Source of the DNA: Larkinella sp051857545
GTDB lineage: Bacteria > Bacteroidota > Bacteroidia > Cytophagales > Spirosomataceae
Assembly: GCF_051857545.1 (NCBI RefSeq)
Contig: NZ_JBPZHB010000001.1
Span: 987,094-1,051,093 of the forward strand
Length of the DNA: 64,000 nucleotides
Direction: 5' to 3'
In this document: one piece after another, positions 44,432 through 53,103 of the stretch
Position numbering within the stretch: the first letter of the stretch is position 1
Layout: each line of letters starts with the position of its first letter
Notes under the pieces: model-generated
Told to the model about the DNA's origin: nothing
The model's database searches: none
The model's input: the letters and a program-made list of their open reading frames with translations, nothing else
Program-made: the position numbers and the translations under genes

Positions 44432-44500
44432 ATAGGAACGCGGATGAAACAGATTAAAATCCGTTTTGATCTATTTCATCCGTTCCATCCGCGTTCCTAT
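44432..44500. repeat. Inverted repeat ATAGGAACGCGGATG
   Basis: Perfect 15-bp arms at 44432-44446 and 44486-44500; the inner 39 nt are partly complementary too (GAAACAGAT...TATTTCATC). It lies 12 nt after the stop of the DUF1501 gene and upstream of the isomerase-like gene, both on the minus strand. Terminator or intergenic repeat. Confidence 0.75.
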
Positions 44501-44511
44501 ACCCTAAGTGA

Positions 44512-46011
44512 TTACGCCAGAACCGATTTGACCACCTTCCCAGCCACATCCGTCAGCCGGAAGGGTCGCCCCTGAAACTGGTACGTCAGCTTGGAATGGT
44601 CGAAGCCGAGCAGGTGTAGAATCGTAGCCTGTAGGTCGTGTACGTGGACTTTATCTTTCACGGCATAATAGCCAATCGGGTCGGTTTCGCCATAACTGAA
44701 ACCGCGTTTGACCCCACCCCCTGCCATCCAGACGGTGAACGCATCGAGGTGATGGTCGCGGCCCATGAACGGCAACGTCTGACCGTCTCGGTTTTCCTGC
44801 ATGGGTGTGCGGCCAAACTCACCGCCCCAAACCACCAGCGTTTCGTCGAGCAAACCGCGTTGTTTCAGGTCGTTCAGCAAGGCCGTTACCGCCTGATCCG
44901 AAGTCGTACATTTGTCCCGCAAACCGGTTTCAATCGAACCGTCCTTGCTGGTTCCGTGGGTGTCCCAACCCCAGTCGAAAAGCTGGACAAATCGTACTCC
45001 GCGCTCAATTAATCGTCTTGACAACAAACAGTTCCGGGCAAAAGACCCTTTGTTCGGGTCAACACCGTAGGCGTTCAGAATGTACTCGGGTTCGCTTTTG
45101 ATGTCCATCGCATCGGGCACCGACATCTGCATTTTGAACGCCATTTCGTACTGCGAAATCCGGGTCAGAATTTCCGGATCTTTCACGTCGTCGTACTGCT
45201 GCTGGTTGATGTCGTTGATCGCTTCGATGGTTTGCTTCCGAATGTCGCGGTTCATGCCCTTCGGATCGGAAACGTACAAAACCGGGTCGCCGTCGGTGCG
45301 GCACTGCACGCCCTGGTACACCGTCGGCAAAAAACCGCTGCCCCAAACTGACTTGCCCGCATCCGGCTGTTTTCCGCCCGACGCCAGCACGATGAATCCC
45401 GGCAAATTATCATTTTCGGACCCCAGCCCGTAGGTCACCCACGAGCCAATGCTGGGCCGCCCCAGCCGGGCCGCGCCGGTGTGCATCAGCAACTGCGCCG
45501 GGGCGTGGTTGAACTGGTCGGTATGCATAGACTTGATGAACGTGATCTCATCGGCCACGGTTTGCAAATGCGGCAGATAATCGGAAATCCACGCACCCGA
45601 CTGTCCATGTTGTGCAAACTTGCCCTGCGGCCCGAGCATCTTGGGAACGCCCCGGATAAAGGCGAATTTCTTGCCCTCCAGCAATTCCTGCGGACAGTCT
45701 TTGCCGTGGTATTTCACCAGTTCCGGTTTGTAATCGAACAACTCCAGTTGCGAGGGCGACCCCGCCATGTGGATGTAAATCACCCGCTTGGCTTTCGGCG
45801 AAAACTGCGAGGGGCGTGGCGTCATCGGTTCAGCCGAAGCGGATGACGCGCTGAGTGCCGTTTTCTCTTCCTTGCCACCGAAAAAACCGCAACTGGTCAG
45901 GGTCGACCCCAGGGCCATCGCGCCCAGACCGGTGGTGCAGGTGTGCAGAAAATGCCGCCGGGTTTCGCGTTGCAAAGCCGCTTCCTGGAGTTCTTTGAGG
46001 AGTTTGTTCAT
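44512..46011 (-). CDS. DUF1501 domain-containing protein
   Basis: The 499-residue protein has a twin-arginine-type signal (QRETRRHFLHTCTTGLGAMA, about 14-33) and DUF1501, an alkaline-phosphatase/sulfatase-fold family: KRVIYIHMAGSPSQLELFDY (about 74-93), RGVPKMLGPQGKFAQHGQSG, MHTDQFNHAPAQLLMHTGAA, FVQLFDWGWDTHG and LDETLVVWGGEFGRTPMQ. DUF1501 genes are almost always next to DUF1549/DUF1553 genes, as here (6 nt apart), first seen in Planctomycetes. Role unclear; probably a periplasmic hydrolase. Confidence 0.92.
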   Translation of the reverse strand: MNKLLKELQEAALQRETRRHFLHTCTTGLGAMALGSTLTSCGFFGGKEEKTALSASSASAEPMTPRPSQFSPKAKRVIYIHMAGSPSQLELFDYKPELVKYHGKDCPQELLEGKKFAFIRGVPKMLGPQGKFAQHGQSGAWISDYLPHLQTVADEITFIKSMHTDQFNHAPAQLLMHTGAARLGRPSIGSWVTYGLGSENDNLPGFIVLASGGKQPDAGKSVWGSGFLPTVYQGVQCRTDGDPVLYVSDPKGMNRDIRKQTIEAINDINQQQYDDVKDPEILTRISQYEMAFKMQMSVPDAMDIKSEPEYILNAYGVDPNKGSFARNCLLSRRLIERGVRFVQLFDWGWDTHGTSKDGSIETGLRDKCTTSDQAVTALLNDLKQRGLLDETLVVWGGEFGRTPMQENRDGQTLPFMGRDHHLDAFTVWMAGGGVKRGFSYGETDPIGYYAVKDKVHVHDLQATILHLLGFDHSKLTYQFQGRPFRLTDVAGKVVKSVLA

Positions 46012-46017
46012 CGGATT

Positions 46018-48762
46018 TTATTCTTTCGTAATCACTTCATCCAGATTCAGCATCGTATTGGCCGTCACGGTCAGAGCCGCCAGTTGGGGCGTCGCATCTT
46101 CGCAGGACAAGAGTTGGTGGGCATCTTCCGGATGCTGGCGATAATAGGTTTCGGTATTGCGGTACAATCGGGTCAAAACCGCCAGTTTTTTCGGCGTCAG
46201 GTCCCGCAGCATCACCAGTCGAAACCCAGCCTGAATCTGCTGTTCGGGCGTTTTTCCGCGCAGTTTCATCGTTTCGGCCAACCGCTGGGCGGCTTCCACA
46301 TACACCGGGTCGTTGAGCGTCACCAGTGCCTGCAATGGCGTGTTGGTCCGCAACCGCCGGAGCTGGCAAAATTCCCGGCTGGGGCTGTCGAAGGTAATCA
46401 TCGACGGATACGGAGCCGTCCGTTTCCAGTACGTATACAACGCCCGGCGATAGCGGTCTTCGCCTTCGCTCAGCTTCCAGGATTCACCACTGTAGGGCGA
46501 TTGCCAGATGCCGTCGGGCTGGGGCGGCATCACACTGGGACCGTATAACTTGTTGCTCAACAGGCCGGTAACCGCCAGCGCCTGATCCCGAACCTGCTCG
46601 GCGGCCAGCCGGACGCGGGGCCCACGCGCCAGCAATTTGTTGTAGGGATCTTTCGCCAGCAACTCCGGCGATACTTCGGAATGTTGGCGATACGTCGCTG
46701 AAACCACGATTTTCTTCAGTAATTTCTTGACACTCCAGTGATCGGTTTCCATGAAATCAACGGCCATCCAATCCAGCAATTCGCGGTGCGTCGGCTGAAT
46801 GCCCTGGGTTCCGACGTCCTCGACGGTTTCGACAATTCCGGTTCCGAACAACTGTTCCCAAAACCGGTTGACGGCCACCCGCGCCGTCAGCGGATGTTCG
46901 CGGCTCACCATCCATTTTGCCAGGCCTAAGCGGTTTTTAGGCAATTCTTTTGCCATTGGCGGAAGCGATTTCGGCACGTCGGGTTTCACTTCCTTGCCCT
47001 TCACCAGCCAGTTGCCCCGCTCGAAAACGTGGGTTTTCCGGGCCAGATCACCGGTTCCGTCCTGCATGATGGGCGTCGATTCGGGCCGGGTATTCAAAAT
47101 TTCCGCCAGTTTCAGATCCATCTCGCCTAATTCCGTTGCGGGTTGATGGGGCAGTGCGGGTTGAAACGATACCCATCTGATCTGGACCCAATCTTTCGGC
47201 GTTTCCGGGCTGCTCAGCGTCAGATAAAGATCATGGCGACCCGAAACCGGCGGAAGCGCAAAAATCATGGTGGTGTCGCGGCCGGTAGGCGTCGGCGAGT
47301 TCATCAAAACCGGGCCGGTCGGGCTGTCCTGGTGCAGGGTCAGAACGGCGTTTTTGGCCTTTGTTCCCCATTGCATAATCAGGCGGTTTTTGCCCGTCAG
47401 GTCGATGTTTTTGATCCGCCCCGAACCGCCATCCTGCACCCCGAAAAATTTGGCATCAATCAGCGACGCGTTGACGTACTGATCGAAATCGTGCGAGTTG
47501 ATTTTGGGTTCGGTAATCCGGACGAATTTCATTACGTCCTGCGCCTGCCGGGGCTGCTTCACATGCCCTTTCAGCCAGCTATTCAAGGCCTGAACTTTTA
47601 GCGAATCTTCCTTTTTGTAAAACCGCAGGGTCGGGGTTTCGGTCGTCACGTCCTCGTCGCGGGCGTTGTTGAAAAACGCCAGGTACTTGTAATATTCTTC
47701 GTGGACAAATGGATCGTAGGGGTGGGTGTGGCACTGCACACAGCCAAAGGTGGTTCCCTGCCAGACGTCCCAGGTCGTATTGACGCGGTCCATTACGGCA
47801 GCCACGCGAAACTCTTCGTCCTGCGTTCCACCTTCGTCGTTGGTCATCGTGTTGCGGTGAAAACCGGTCGCAATCAATTGGTCGTCCGTCGGGTTGGGCA
47901 ATAAATCACCGGCCAGTTGTTCGACGGTAAACTGATCGAACGGTTTGTCCTGATTGAAGGCTTTGATGAGCCAGTCGCGGTACCGCCAGATGGTCCGTCC
48001 CGGATCGCGTTCATACCCTTTCGTGTCGGCGTAGCGGGCCAGATCGAGCCACATGCCCGTCCAGCGTTCGCCGTAAGCCGGAGAAGCCAGCAGCCGGTCG
48101 ACCACCTTTTCGTAGGCATTCGGGGAAGTATCGGCGACAAAATCAGCCACTTCTTTTTCCGTTGGCGGCAAACCGGTCAGGTCGAGCGAAACCCGGCGGA
48201 TCAGCGTGGCTTTGTCGGCTTCGGGCGATGGTTTCAGCCCTTCCGGTTTCAATTTATCCAGAACAAAATGGTCGATTTCATTTTTCGCCCAGTTCAGTTC
48301 GTCGTTTTCAACGATGCCGAGTCGCGACCAGAATGTGCCGATGTTCGGAACGTCCGGTTTTTCAACGGTTTGGTACGCCCAGTGATCGCCCCATTCGGCG
48401 CCCTGGTCAATCCATTTCCGCAGCAGTTCGATTTCTTCCGGTTTCAGCGGGGGCGCTTCCAGCGGCATCCGTTCATCGTGGTCGGTGAGCGTCAACCGGC
48501 GGATCAGTTCGCTGGCATCGGCATCGCCCGGCACAATGGCCAGTTTCCCGGATTTGGCCGGTGCGAGGGCTTCGTGTTTGAAGAGCAGGCTATAGTTCGA
48601 CGCCTTTTTGACGCCCCCGTGGCAGGCAATGCAGTTTTTGTTGAGCAGCGGTTTGATCTGGGTATTAAAATCCACCTTATCCTCGAAGATTCCGAGGAAC
48701 GAAGAAAGCGTAAGCGCAACCACCACGGCCAACCCGCCAACCACCAGGAGTTGAGGTTTCAT
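46018..48762 (-). CDS. PSCyt1-DUF1549-DUF1553 protein
   Basis: The 914-residue exported protein opens with a hydrophobic signal anchor (5-25) followed by a cytochrome-c-like PSCyt1 domain with one heme motif C44-I-A-C47-H48. DUF1549 follows (about 155-360: DHFVLDKLKPEGLKPSPEAD, YGERWTGMWLDLARYADTKG), then a carbohydrate-binding-like beta domain (about 430-590), then DUF1553 (about 620-890: LAKWMVSREHPLTARVAVNR, FWEQLFGTGIVETVEDVGTQ). Planctomycete-type proteins of this class are linked with polysaccharide breakdown. It is the first gene of a two-gene operon with DUF1501. Confidence 0.93.
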   Translation of the reverse strand: MKPQLLVVGGLAVVVALTLSSFLGIFEDKVDFNTQIKPLLNKNCIACHGGVKKASNYSLLFKHEALAPAKSGKLAIVPGDADASELIRRLTLTDHDERMPLEAPPLKPEEIELLRKWIDQGAEWGDHWAYQTVEKPDVPNIGTFWSRLGIVENDELNWAKNEIDHFVLDKLKPEGLKPSPEADKATLIRRVSLDLTGLPPTEKEVADFVADTSPNAYEKVVDRLLASPAYGERWTGMWLDLARYADTKGYERDPGRTIWRYRDWLIKAFNQDKPFDQFTVEQLAGDLLPNPTDDQLIATGFHRNTMTNDEGGTQDEEFRVAAVMDRVNTTWDVWQGTTFGCVQCHTHPYDPFVHEEYYKYLAFFNNARDEDVTTETPTLRFYKKEDSLKVQALNSWLKGHVKQPRQAQDVMKFVRITEPKINSHDFDQYVNASLIDAKFFGVQDGGSGRIKNIDLTGKNRLIMQWGTKAKNAVLTLHQDSPTGPVLMNSPTPTGRDTTMIFALPPVSGRHDLYLTLSSPETPKDWVQIRWVSFQPALPHQPATELGEMDLKLAEILNTRPESTPIMQDGTGDLARKTHVFERGNWLVKGKEVKPDVPKSLPPMAKELPKNRLGLAKWMVSREHPLTARVAVNRFWEQLFGTGIVETVEDVGTQGIQPTHRELLDWMAVDFMETDHWSVKKLLKKIVVSATYRQHSEVSPELLAKDPYNKLLARGPRVRLAAEQVRDQALAVTGLLSNKLYGPSVMPPQPDGIWQSPYSGESWKLSEGEDRYRRALYTYWKRTAPYPSMITFDSPSREFCQLRRLRTNTPLQALVTLNDPVYVEAAQRLAETMKLRGKTPEQQIQAGFRLVMLRDLTPKKLAVLTRLYRNTETYYRQHPEDAHQLLSCEDATPQLAALTVTANTMLNLDEVITKE

Positions 48763-48901
48763 AAGTAAAGGTTCAGGTTTCTGGGTTTCGACTCCTTATA
48801 AAGAGTCGAAAAGGGAATGTACTGTTTCGAACTACAAAAATTACAAATTTTCCGGACTTTTCCGCGTTAAAACTGGATAATAATCGGGATCGTAACAGCA
48901 A

Positions 48902-48932
48902 GAAGCCCGACCGGTATGTCCGATCGGGCTTC
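48902..48932. terminator. Hairpin, possible terminator
   Basis: GAAGCCCGA (48902-48910) pairs with TCGGGCTTC (48924-48932), with further CGG/CCG pairing inside. Neither side carries a long T run, so termination is uncertain. Confidence 0.4.
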
Positions 48933-49005
48933 GTCAACTCCCGGCGTTTTCGATGATTGTATGAATGCGAGTTCCAGTTCCAGTTAATCAGGCTCCAGCG
49001 AGTCC

Positions 49006-49217
49006 TTCTGTTAATAGTCTTGTAGCGATCGGATCAGATAGAAGCTCTGGAGGAGCGTTCTGTTAATAGTCTCTTGTAGCGATCAGATCAGATAGAAGCT
49101 CCGGAGGAGCGTTCTGTTAATAGTCTCTTGTAGCGATCGGATCAGATGGAAGCTCCGAAGGAGCGTTCTGTTAATAGTCTTGTAGCGATCAGATCAGATG
49201 GAAGCTCCGGAGGAGCG
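49006..49217. repeat. Four tandem 52-54-bp repeats
   Basis: Copies at 49006-49057, 49058-49111, 49112-49165 and 49166-49217. Each starts TTCTGTTAATAGTCT, has an optional extra CT, and continues TGTAGCGATC(G/A)GATCAGAT(A/G)GAAGCTC(T/C)G(G/A)(A)GGAGCG. Copies 1 and 4 are 52 bp, 2 and 3 are 54 bp. Non-coding. Confidence 0.9.
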
Positions 49218-49247
49218 TTCTTCTACAGAACGCTCCTCCGGAGCTTC
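49201..49247. terminator. 21-bp perfect hairpin downstream of the permease gene
   Basis: The end of the last tandem repeat (49201-49221) pairs perfectly with 49227-49247 around a 5-nt loop. It lies about 70 nt past the stop of the FtsX-type permease and could end that transcript, though no T run follows. Confidence 0.6.
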
Positions 49248-49314
49248 TCGTTATTCAGCACCTTTTTCTATAAACAGGAAGCCCCTCCGGGGCAAATCCG
49301 TCTTTGATTCTGAA

Positions 49315-51702
49315 TTACTCGCTGCGCAAACTTTCCACCGGGTTGGTCAGGGCGGCTTTCACACTTTGGAAACACACCGTCAGGAAGGCAATGGCGATGG
49401 CCAGCAATCCCGCCAGCGCAAACACCCACCACGCAGGTTCAAGCTTGTACTCAAAGCTCTGCAGCCACTGATTCATGGCATACCAGGCAAGGGGTGCAGC
49501 CATGACGATGGCGATGAATACCAGTTTCAAAAAATCTTTCGACAACAACAGCACGATACTGGCAACCGATGCACCAAGCACTTTACGAACGCCAATCTCT
49601 TTGGTGCGTTGCTCGGCGGCAAAAGCCGTCAGACCAAACAGCCCCAGACAGGCAATCAACACCGCCAGAATCGTGAAGGTCAGCAGGATTTGGCCCTGTT
49701 TCTGTTCCGCTTTGTACTGCTGCGAAAAGTTTTCATCCAGAAAATGAAAGTCAAGCGTATTGGCCGGATCGAAGGTTTGGTAGACCGACCGGATGTAGGC
49801 CAGGGCTTCGGTTACTTTCGTGGGTTGAATCCGAACATAGACATTGTCTTTCTCAAAAGGAGCGGGCATCTGCAGCACCAGCGGCTCGATTTTATGCTGA
49901 AGCGAATAGGTATGAAAATCCTTGACAACGCCCACCACCCGGGCTTCGGCGGTGTGCTTTTCCTGATCGATGTAGTATTTTACCCGCTTGCCGACGGGCT
50001 GCTTCCAGCCGAGTTGCTTCACCAGCGTTTCGTTGACTAAAACCGCACCGAACAGGTCGCTTTTGAACGATTCGGAGAAGTTTCGTCCGTTCAGCAGTTT
50101 AATTTCCAGGGTCTTGAGGTAGTCCGAATCGACCGAAAATTTCTGGACAACCTGCGTACTGGCTGCAATCGCCCCGTTTTGCTCAAAAAACATCCCGTTA
50201 CCACCGATGTTATTGTTACCAATCGGATTGCTGGCGGCCGACGCACTCTGTATCAACGGGTTCCGTAGCAGAGCCTCTTTGAGTGCCTCGACGCGCTGGC
50301 GGGTTTCGTCACTGCTGATGTGAAAGGTGAGCACCTGTTCTTTGTTGAACCCCAAATCCTTGTGCATCACAAATTCCATTTGCCGGTACACAATGCCGGA
50401 GCAGGCAATCAGCGCAATCGTGGCCACAAACTGAAACACGACCAGCGATTGCTTAAAAAAGTTGCTGCCCGATTGGGACCCAACCTGCCCCCGCAGAGCC
50501 GCTGTAGGCCGAAAACCCGACAGCATCAGGGCGGGATAGAGACCGCTCAACGCACCCAGAGCGAGCGAAAGGCCACCAACCACCAGGACCGTAGTCGGTC
50601 CATCGGGAATCGACAGCGACTTATCGGCCAATTGATTGAAAAGAGGTAAGGCGATCATCACCACGCCCGTACTAACCAAACCTGCCAGGAACGTCATGAG
50701 CATTGACTCGGTCAGAAATTGCCCGATGAGCTGCTGCCGAAATGAGCCGATCGCTTTCCGAACACCGACCTCACGGGTCCGTTTCAGGGAACGGGCCGTA
50801 TATAAATTCACGTAGTTGATGCAGGCAATCAGCAGAATCAGGGCCGCCACGACCGCAAATATGGACACCGTCCGCGCGTTGCCGTTCGGGCTGATTTCAT
50901 AGTCGAGCTGCGAGTGGAGGTGAATCGACCTGAGCGGCTGGAGTTCCATGCGGTAATTCACCCCTTCCCCCAGTTCTTTTTTCAGGTATTTCTGGTAAAA
51001 ACCGGGTAGCTTGGCTTCCAGCGTTTTGGAATTGCTTCCTTCGGTCAACAGCAGGTAGGTATAGAGTTCGAAACTTTGCCAGCCGCTGGTATAATTGGTT
51101 GGCAACGAGCGCAAGGCCCTGAACTGCAAATGCGAATTGGCCGGTACATCCTCGATCACCCCCGTAACCGTATTGGGGAAATTGTTGCTGAACAGAACGA
51201 CTTTTCCAACCGCCTGTCCGGCATCACCAAACAGACTTTCGGCAACGCTCTTCGTCAGGACGATACTTTGCGGTTTACTCAATGCCGAAGCCGGATCGCC
51301 ATACAGCAACGGAAAGGTAAATACCTCAAACACCGACGGGTCGGTGAAAAAGATGTTGCCGACCTCAATTTTTTTGTCGTTGAACGTAATCTGTCCACCA
51401 CCTTCGGTGCTGAACCGAACAGTCTTTTCAACTTCCGGGTATTCATTCTTCAGGGCTGGACCAAACGGCGCGGAAGTCGGGGCGAGTTTGAGGTTTCCAC
51501 CGGGCCACTGTGCATAATGAACCACCCGGACGATGCGGTCCGCTTTGGTATGAAAACGATCGTAGCTCAACTCATCCAGGACGTACAGCGCCATCAACCC
51601 TACCGCAGCCATCCCAATTCCCAGTCCGACTACATTGAGACCGCTGAATAGCTTGTTTTTCCAGAAGGTCCGAATCGTGATTTTGATATAATTGCGTAGC
51701 AT
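49315..51702 (-). CDS. MacB/FtsX-type ABC transporter permease
   Basis: The 795-residue inner-membrane protein has two MacB-PCD/FtsX modules. The first helix is at about 20-42 (NVVGLGIGMAAVGLMALYVL), followed by a periplasmic domain (about 45-280), a three-helix FtsX block (about 285-420: ARTVSIFAVVAALILLIACI, NLYTARSLKRTREVGVRKAI), another helix near 430, a second periplasmic domain and a final FtsX block (about 680-790: LIACLGLFGLTAFAAEQRTK, EIGVRKVLGASVASIVLLLS). Such permeases work with a separate MacB-like ATPase, which is not adjacent. Family members export peptides or lipoproteins or act in signalling. Confidence 0.92.
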   Translation of the reverse strand: MLRNYIKITIRTFWKNKLFSGLNVVGLGIGMAAVGLMALYVLDELSYDRFHTKADRIVRVVHYAQWPGGNLKLAPTSAPFGPALKNEYPEVEKTVRFSTEGGGQITFNDKKIEVGNIFFTDPSVFEVFTFPLLYGDPASALSKPQSIVLTKSVAESLFGDAGQAVGKVVLFSNNFPNTVTGVIEDVPANSHLQFRALRSLPTNYTSGWQSFELYTYLLLTEGSNSKTLEAKLPGFYQKYLKKELGEGVNYRMELQPLRSIHLHSQLDYEISPNGNARTVSIFAVVAALILLIACINYVNLYTARSLKRTREVGVRKAIGSFRQQLIGQFLTESMLMTFLAGLVSTGVVMIALPLFNQLADKSLSIPDGPTTVLVVGGLSLALGALSGLYPALMLSGFRPTAALRGQVGSQSGSNFFKQSLVVFQFVATIALIACSGIVYRQMEFVMHKDLGFNKEQVLTFHISSDETRQRVEALKEALLRNPLIQSASAASNPIGNNNIGGNGMFFEQNGAIAASTQVVQKFSVDSDYLKTLEIKLLNGRNFSESFKSDLFGAVLVNETLVKQLGWKQPVGKRVKYYIDQEKHTAEARVVGVVKDFHTYSLQHKIEPLVLQMPAPFEKDNVYVRIQPTKVTEALAYIRSVYQTFDPANTLDFHFLDENFSQQYKAEQKQGQILLTFTILAVLIACLGLFGLTAFAAEQRTKEIGVRKVLGASVASIVLLLSKDFLKLVFIAIVMAAPLAWYAMNQWLQSFEYKLEPAWWVFALAGLLAIAIAFLTVCFQSVKAALTNPVESLRSE

Positions 51703-51897
51703 AATCGGTAACGGGTTGAAGGTTTAAGACGGAAGCTTATTAGAATCGAAGCCCGGGTCAGGCTGTATCATAGGCCATTCCAAAAGCCGTACCAAATAAA
51801 TAATGCGTTCATTATCAATAAATACAAGCCCTTTCTTTGCTACGTTGTCCGCAAATGGACGGTTGGGTTGACCGCTTGCGGACAGGTACTCAAACCA

Positions 51898-52920
51898 TTA
51901 CTTCACGGCCGGTTCCAGCAACCGGATCGTTCCGGTATTGGCGTCCATTTCGGCTTCAATACCGAGTGGAACGGTGAATTTGTGCGTAATGTGGCCGATC
52001 ATGGCGCCCGAATAGGCCGGTTTTTTCAGCGGAATAATGTGATCGCGAAAAACGTCTTCCAGCGTCAGCGAACCGTAACCTTTGCCGGGCTCGCAGTCGG
52101 TGCATTTCCCGAAAACAAAACCGCTGATCTGATCCAGAACGCCCGCCAGTTTGAGTTGCGTAATCATCCGGTCCATCCGGTAGACATCCTCGCCAATGTC
52201 CTCCAGAAACAGAATGCTGTCTTTCCAGTCCGGCAGGTATTTTGATCCCATCATGTGGCTCAAAACCGTCAGGTTACCGCCCATAAGCCGCCCGCGGGCT
52301 TTGCCGGGGTTCAGCGTGTCGATCCGGTCTTTGACCTGAGTCAGCAAATCGCCCTTGTCGTGCGGGTTTTCCATCAAAACCGCCTGACCGTCCATCAGCA
52401 TCTGGCGGAAATAGTTCACCGTGAACGGATTGAACGTCGCAGACCCCACCGGGCCGTGCATCGTCACCAATCCCGTTTGGGTGTAAATGCCCAGTAACAA
52501 GGCCGTAATGTCGCTGTATCCGACCAGAATTTTCGGATTCCGCCGGATCAGGTTGTAATCGAGCAATGGCAACAACCGGGCACATCCCCAACCGCCGTGC
52601 ATGGCCATGATGGCATTTACACTGGAATCAGCAAACATCGCATTGAGGTCGGCGGCCCGGTCGGCATCGGTCCCGGCCAGATACCCGTAGCGGTCGAAAA
52701 CGTGTTTGGCAATGACGGTTTTGAACCCCAGTGCCTGTAGCGATTCCACCGCGACCTGCACCGTTTCGTGCGTGAAAGCCGGAGCCGCCGGGCCTACCAG
52801 CGCCACCGTATCGCCCGGTTTAAGCCTCGGTGGTTTGATCACGGAAAGCGGTGGACGAAAAGCCGGGATGGCCGCAGCAGCGGTGAGCGTTTGCAAAAAG
52901 TTTCGGCGGGACAACGACAT
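51898..52920 (-). CDS. LD-carboxypeptidase (peptidase S66), exported
   Basis: From the ATG at 52920 the product is 340 residues with a twin-arginine-like signal (MSLSRRNFLQTLTAAAAIPA). The S66 fold follows: KPPRLKPGDTVALVGPAAPA (about 28-47), IMAMHGGWGCARLLPLLDYN (about 105-124), KILVGYSDITALLLGIY (about 132-148, probable nucleophile Ser in GYSD), TLSHMMGSKY-type glycine turn and FLEDIGEDVYRMDRM (about 236-250, Glu of the triad). The enzyme trims the terminal D-Ala from peptidoglycan tetrapeptides during recycling. Export is unusual compared with the cytoplasmic LdcA of E. coli but common in Bacteroidota. Confidence 0.9.
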   Translation of the reverse strand: MSLSRRNFLQTLTAAAAIPAFRPPLSVIKPPRLKPGDTVALVGPAAPAFTHETVQVAVESLQALGFKTVIAKHVFDRYGYLAGTDADRAADLNAMFADSSVNAIMAMHGGWGCARLLPLLDYNLIRRNPKILVGYSDITALLLGIYTQTGLVTMHGPVGSATFNPFTVNYFRQMLMDGQAVLMENPHDKGDLLTQVKDRIDTLNPGKARGRLMGGNLTVLSHMMGSKYLPDWKDSILFLEDIGEDVYRMDRMITQLKLAGVLDQISGFVFGKCTDCEPGKGYGSLTLEDVFRDHIIPLKKPAYSGAMIGHITHKFTVPLGIEAEMDANTGTIRLLEPAVK

Positions 52921-53039
52921 GGGACGGAAACAAGTAGTAGGAATTGAGATAAAAAGAGTAACAAGATAAACCAGATTACAACGCGATTCCATAATTTAGA
53001 TCGCATTCGGTATTTTTAAAAAAATTTAAAATAGTTTTA

Positions 53040-53070
53040 TTGGTGTTACGAATAAGTATACCGAATTTTG
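53040..53070 (+). promoter_or_regulatory. Candidate promoter of the NagB fusion gene
   Basis: TTG at 53040-53042, a 20-nt spacer, then GAATTTTG at 53063-53070, one base off TAnnTTTG. The leader would be about 27 nt before the ATG at 53104. Confidence 0.4.
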
Positions 53071-53103
53071 CCGCACCGCACGAACCACAATCTACCATTC
53101 GTT

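Larger units (their letters stand above)
48763..49314. other. Repeat-rich intergenic stretch
   Basis: About 550 nt between the DUF1553-protein start and the permease stop. It holds a hairpin (48902-48932), four tandem repeats (49006-49217) and a long hairpin (49201-49247), but no gene. A short GCCCCTCCGGGGC palindrome lies near 49281. Confidence 0.6.

Noticed and set aside
49006..49217. CRISPR array
   Set aside because: Repeats are directly adjacent without spacers.
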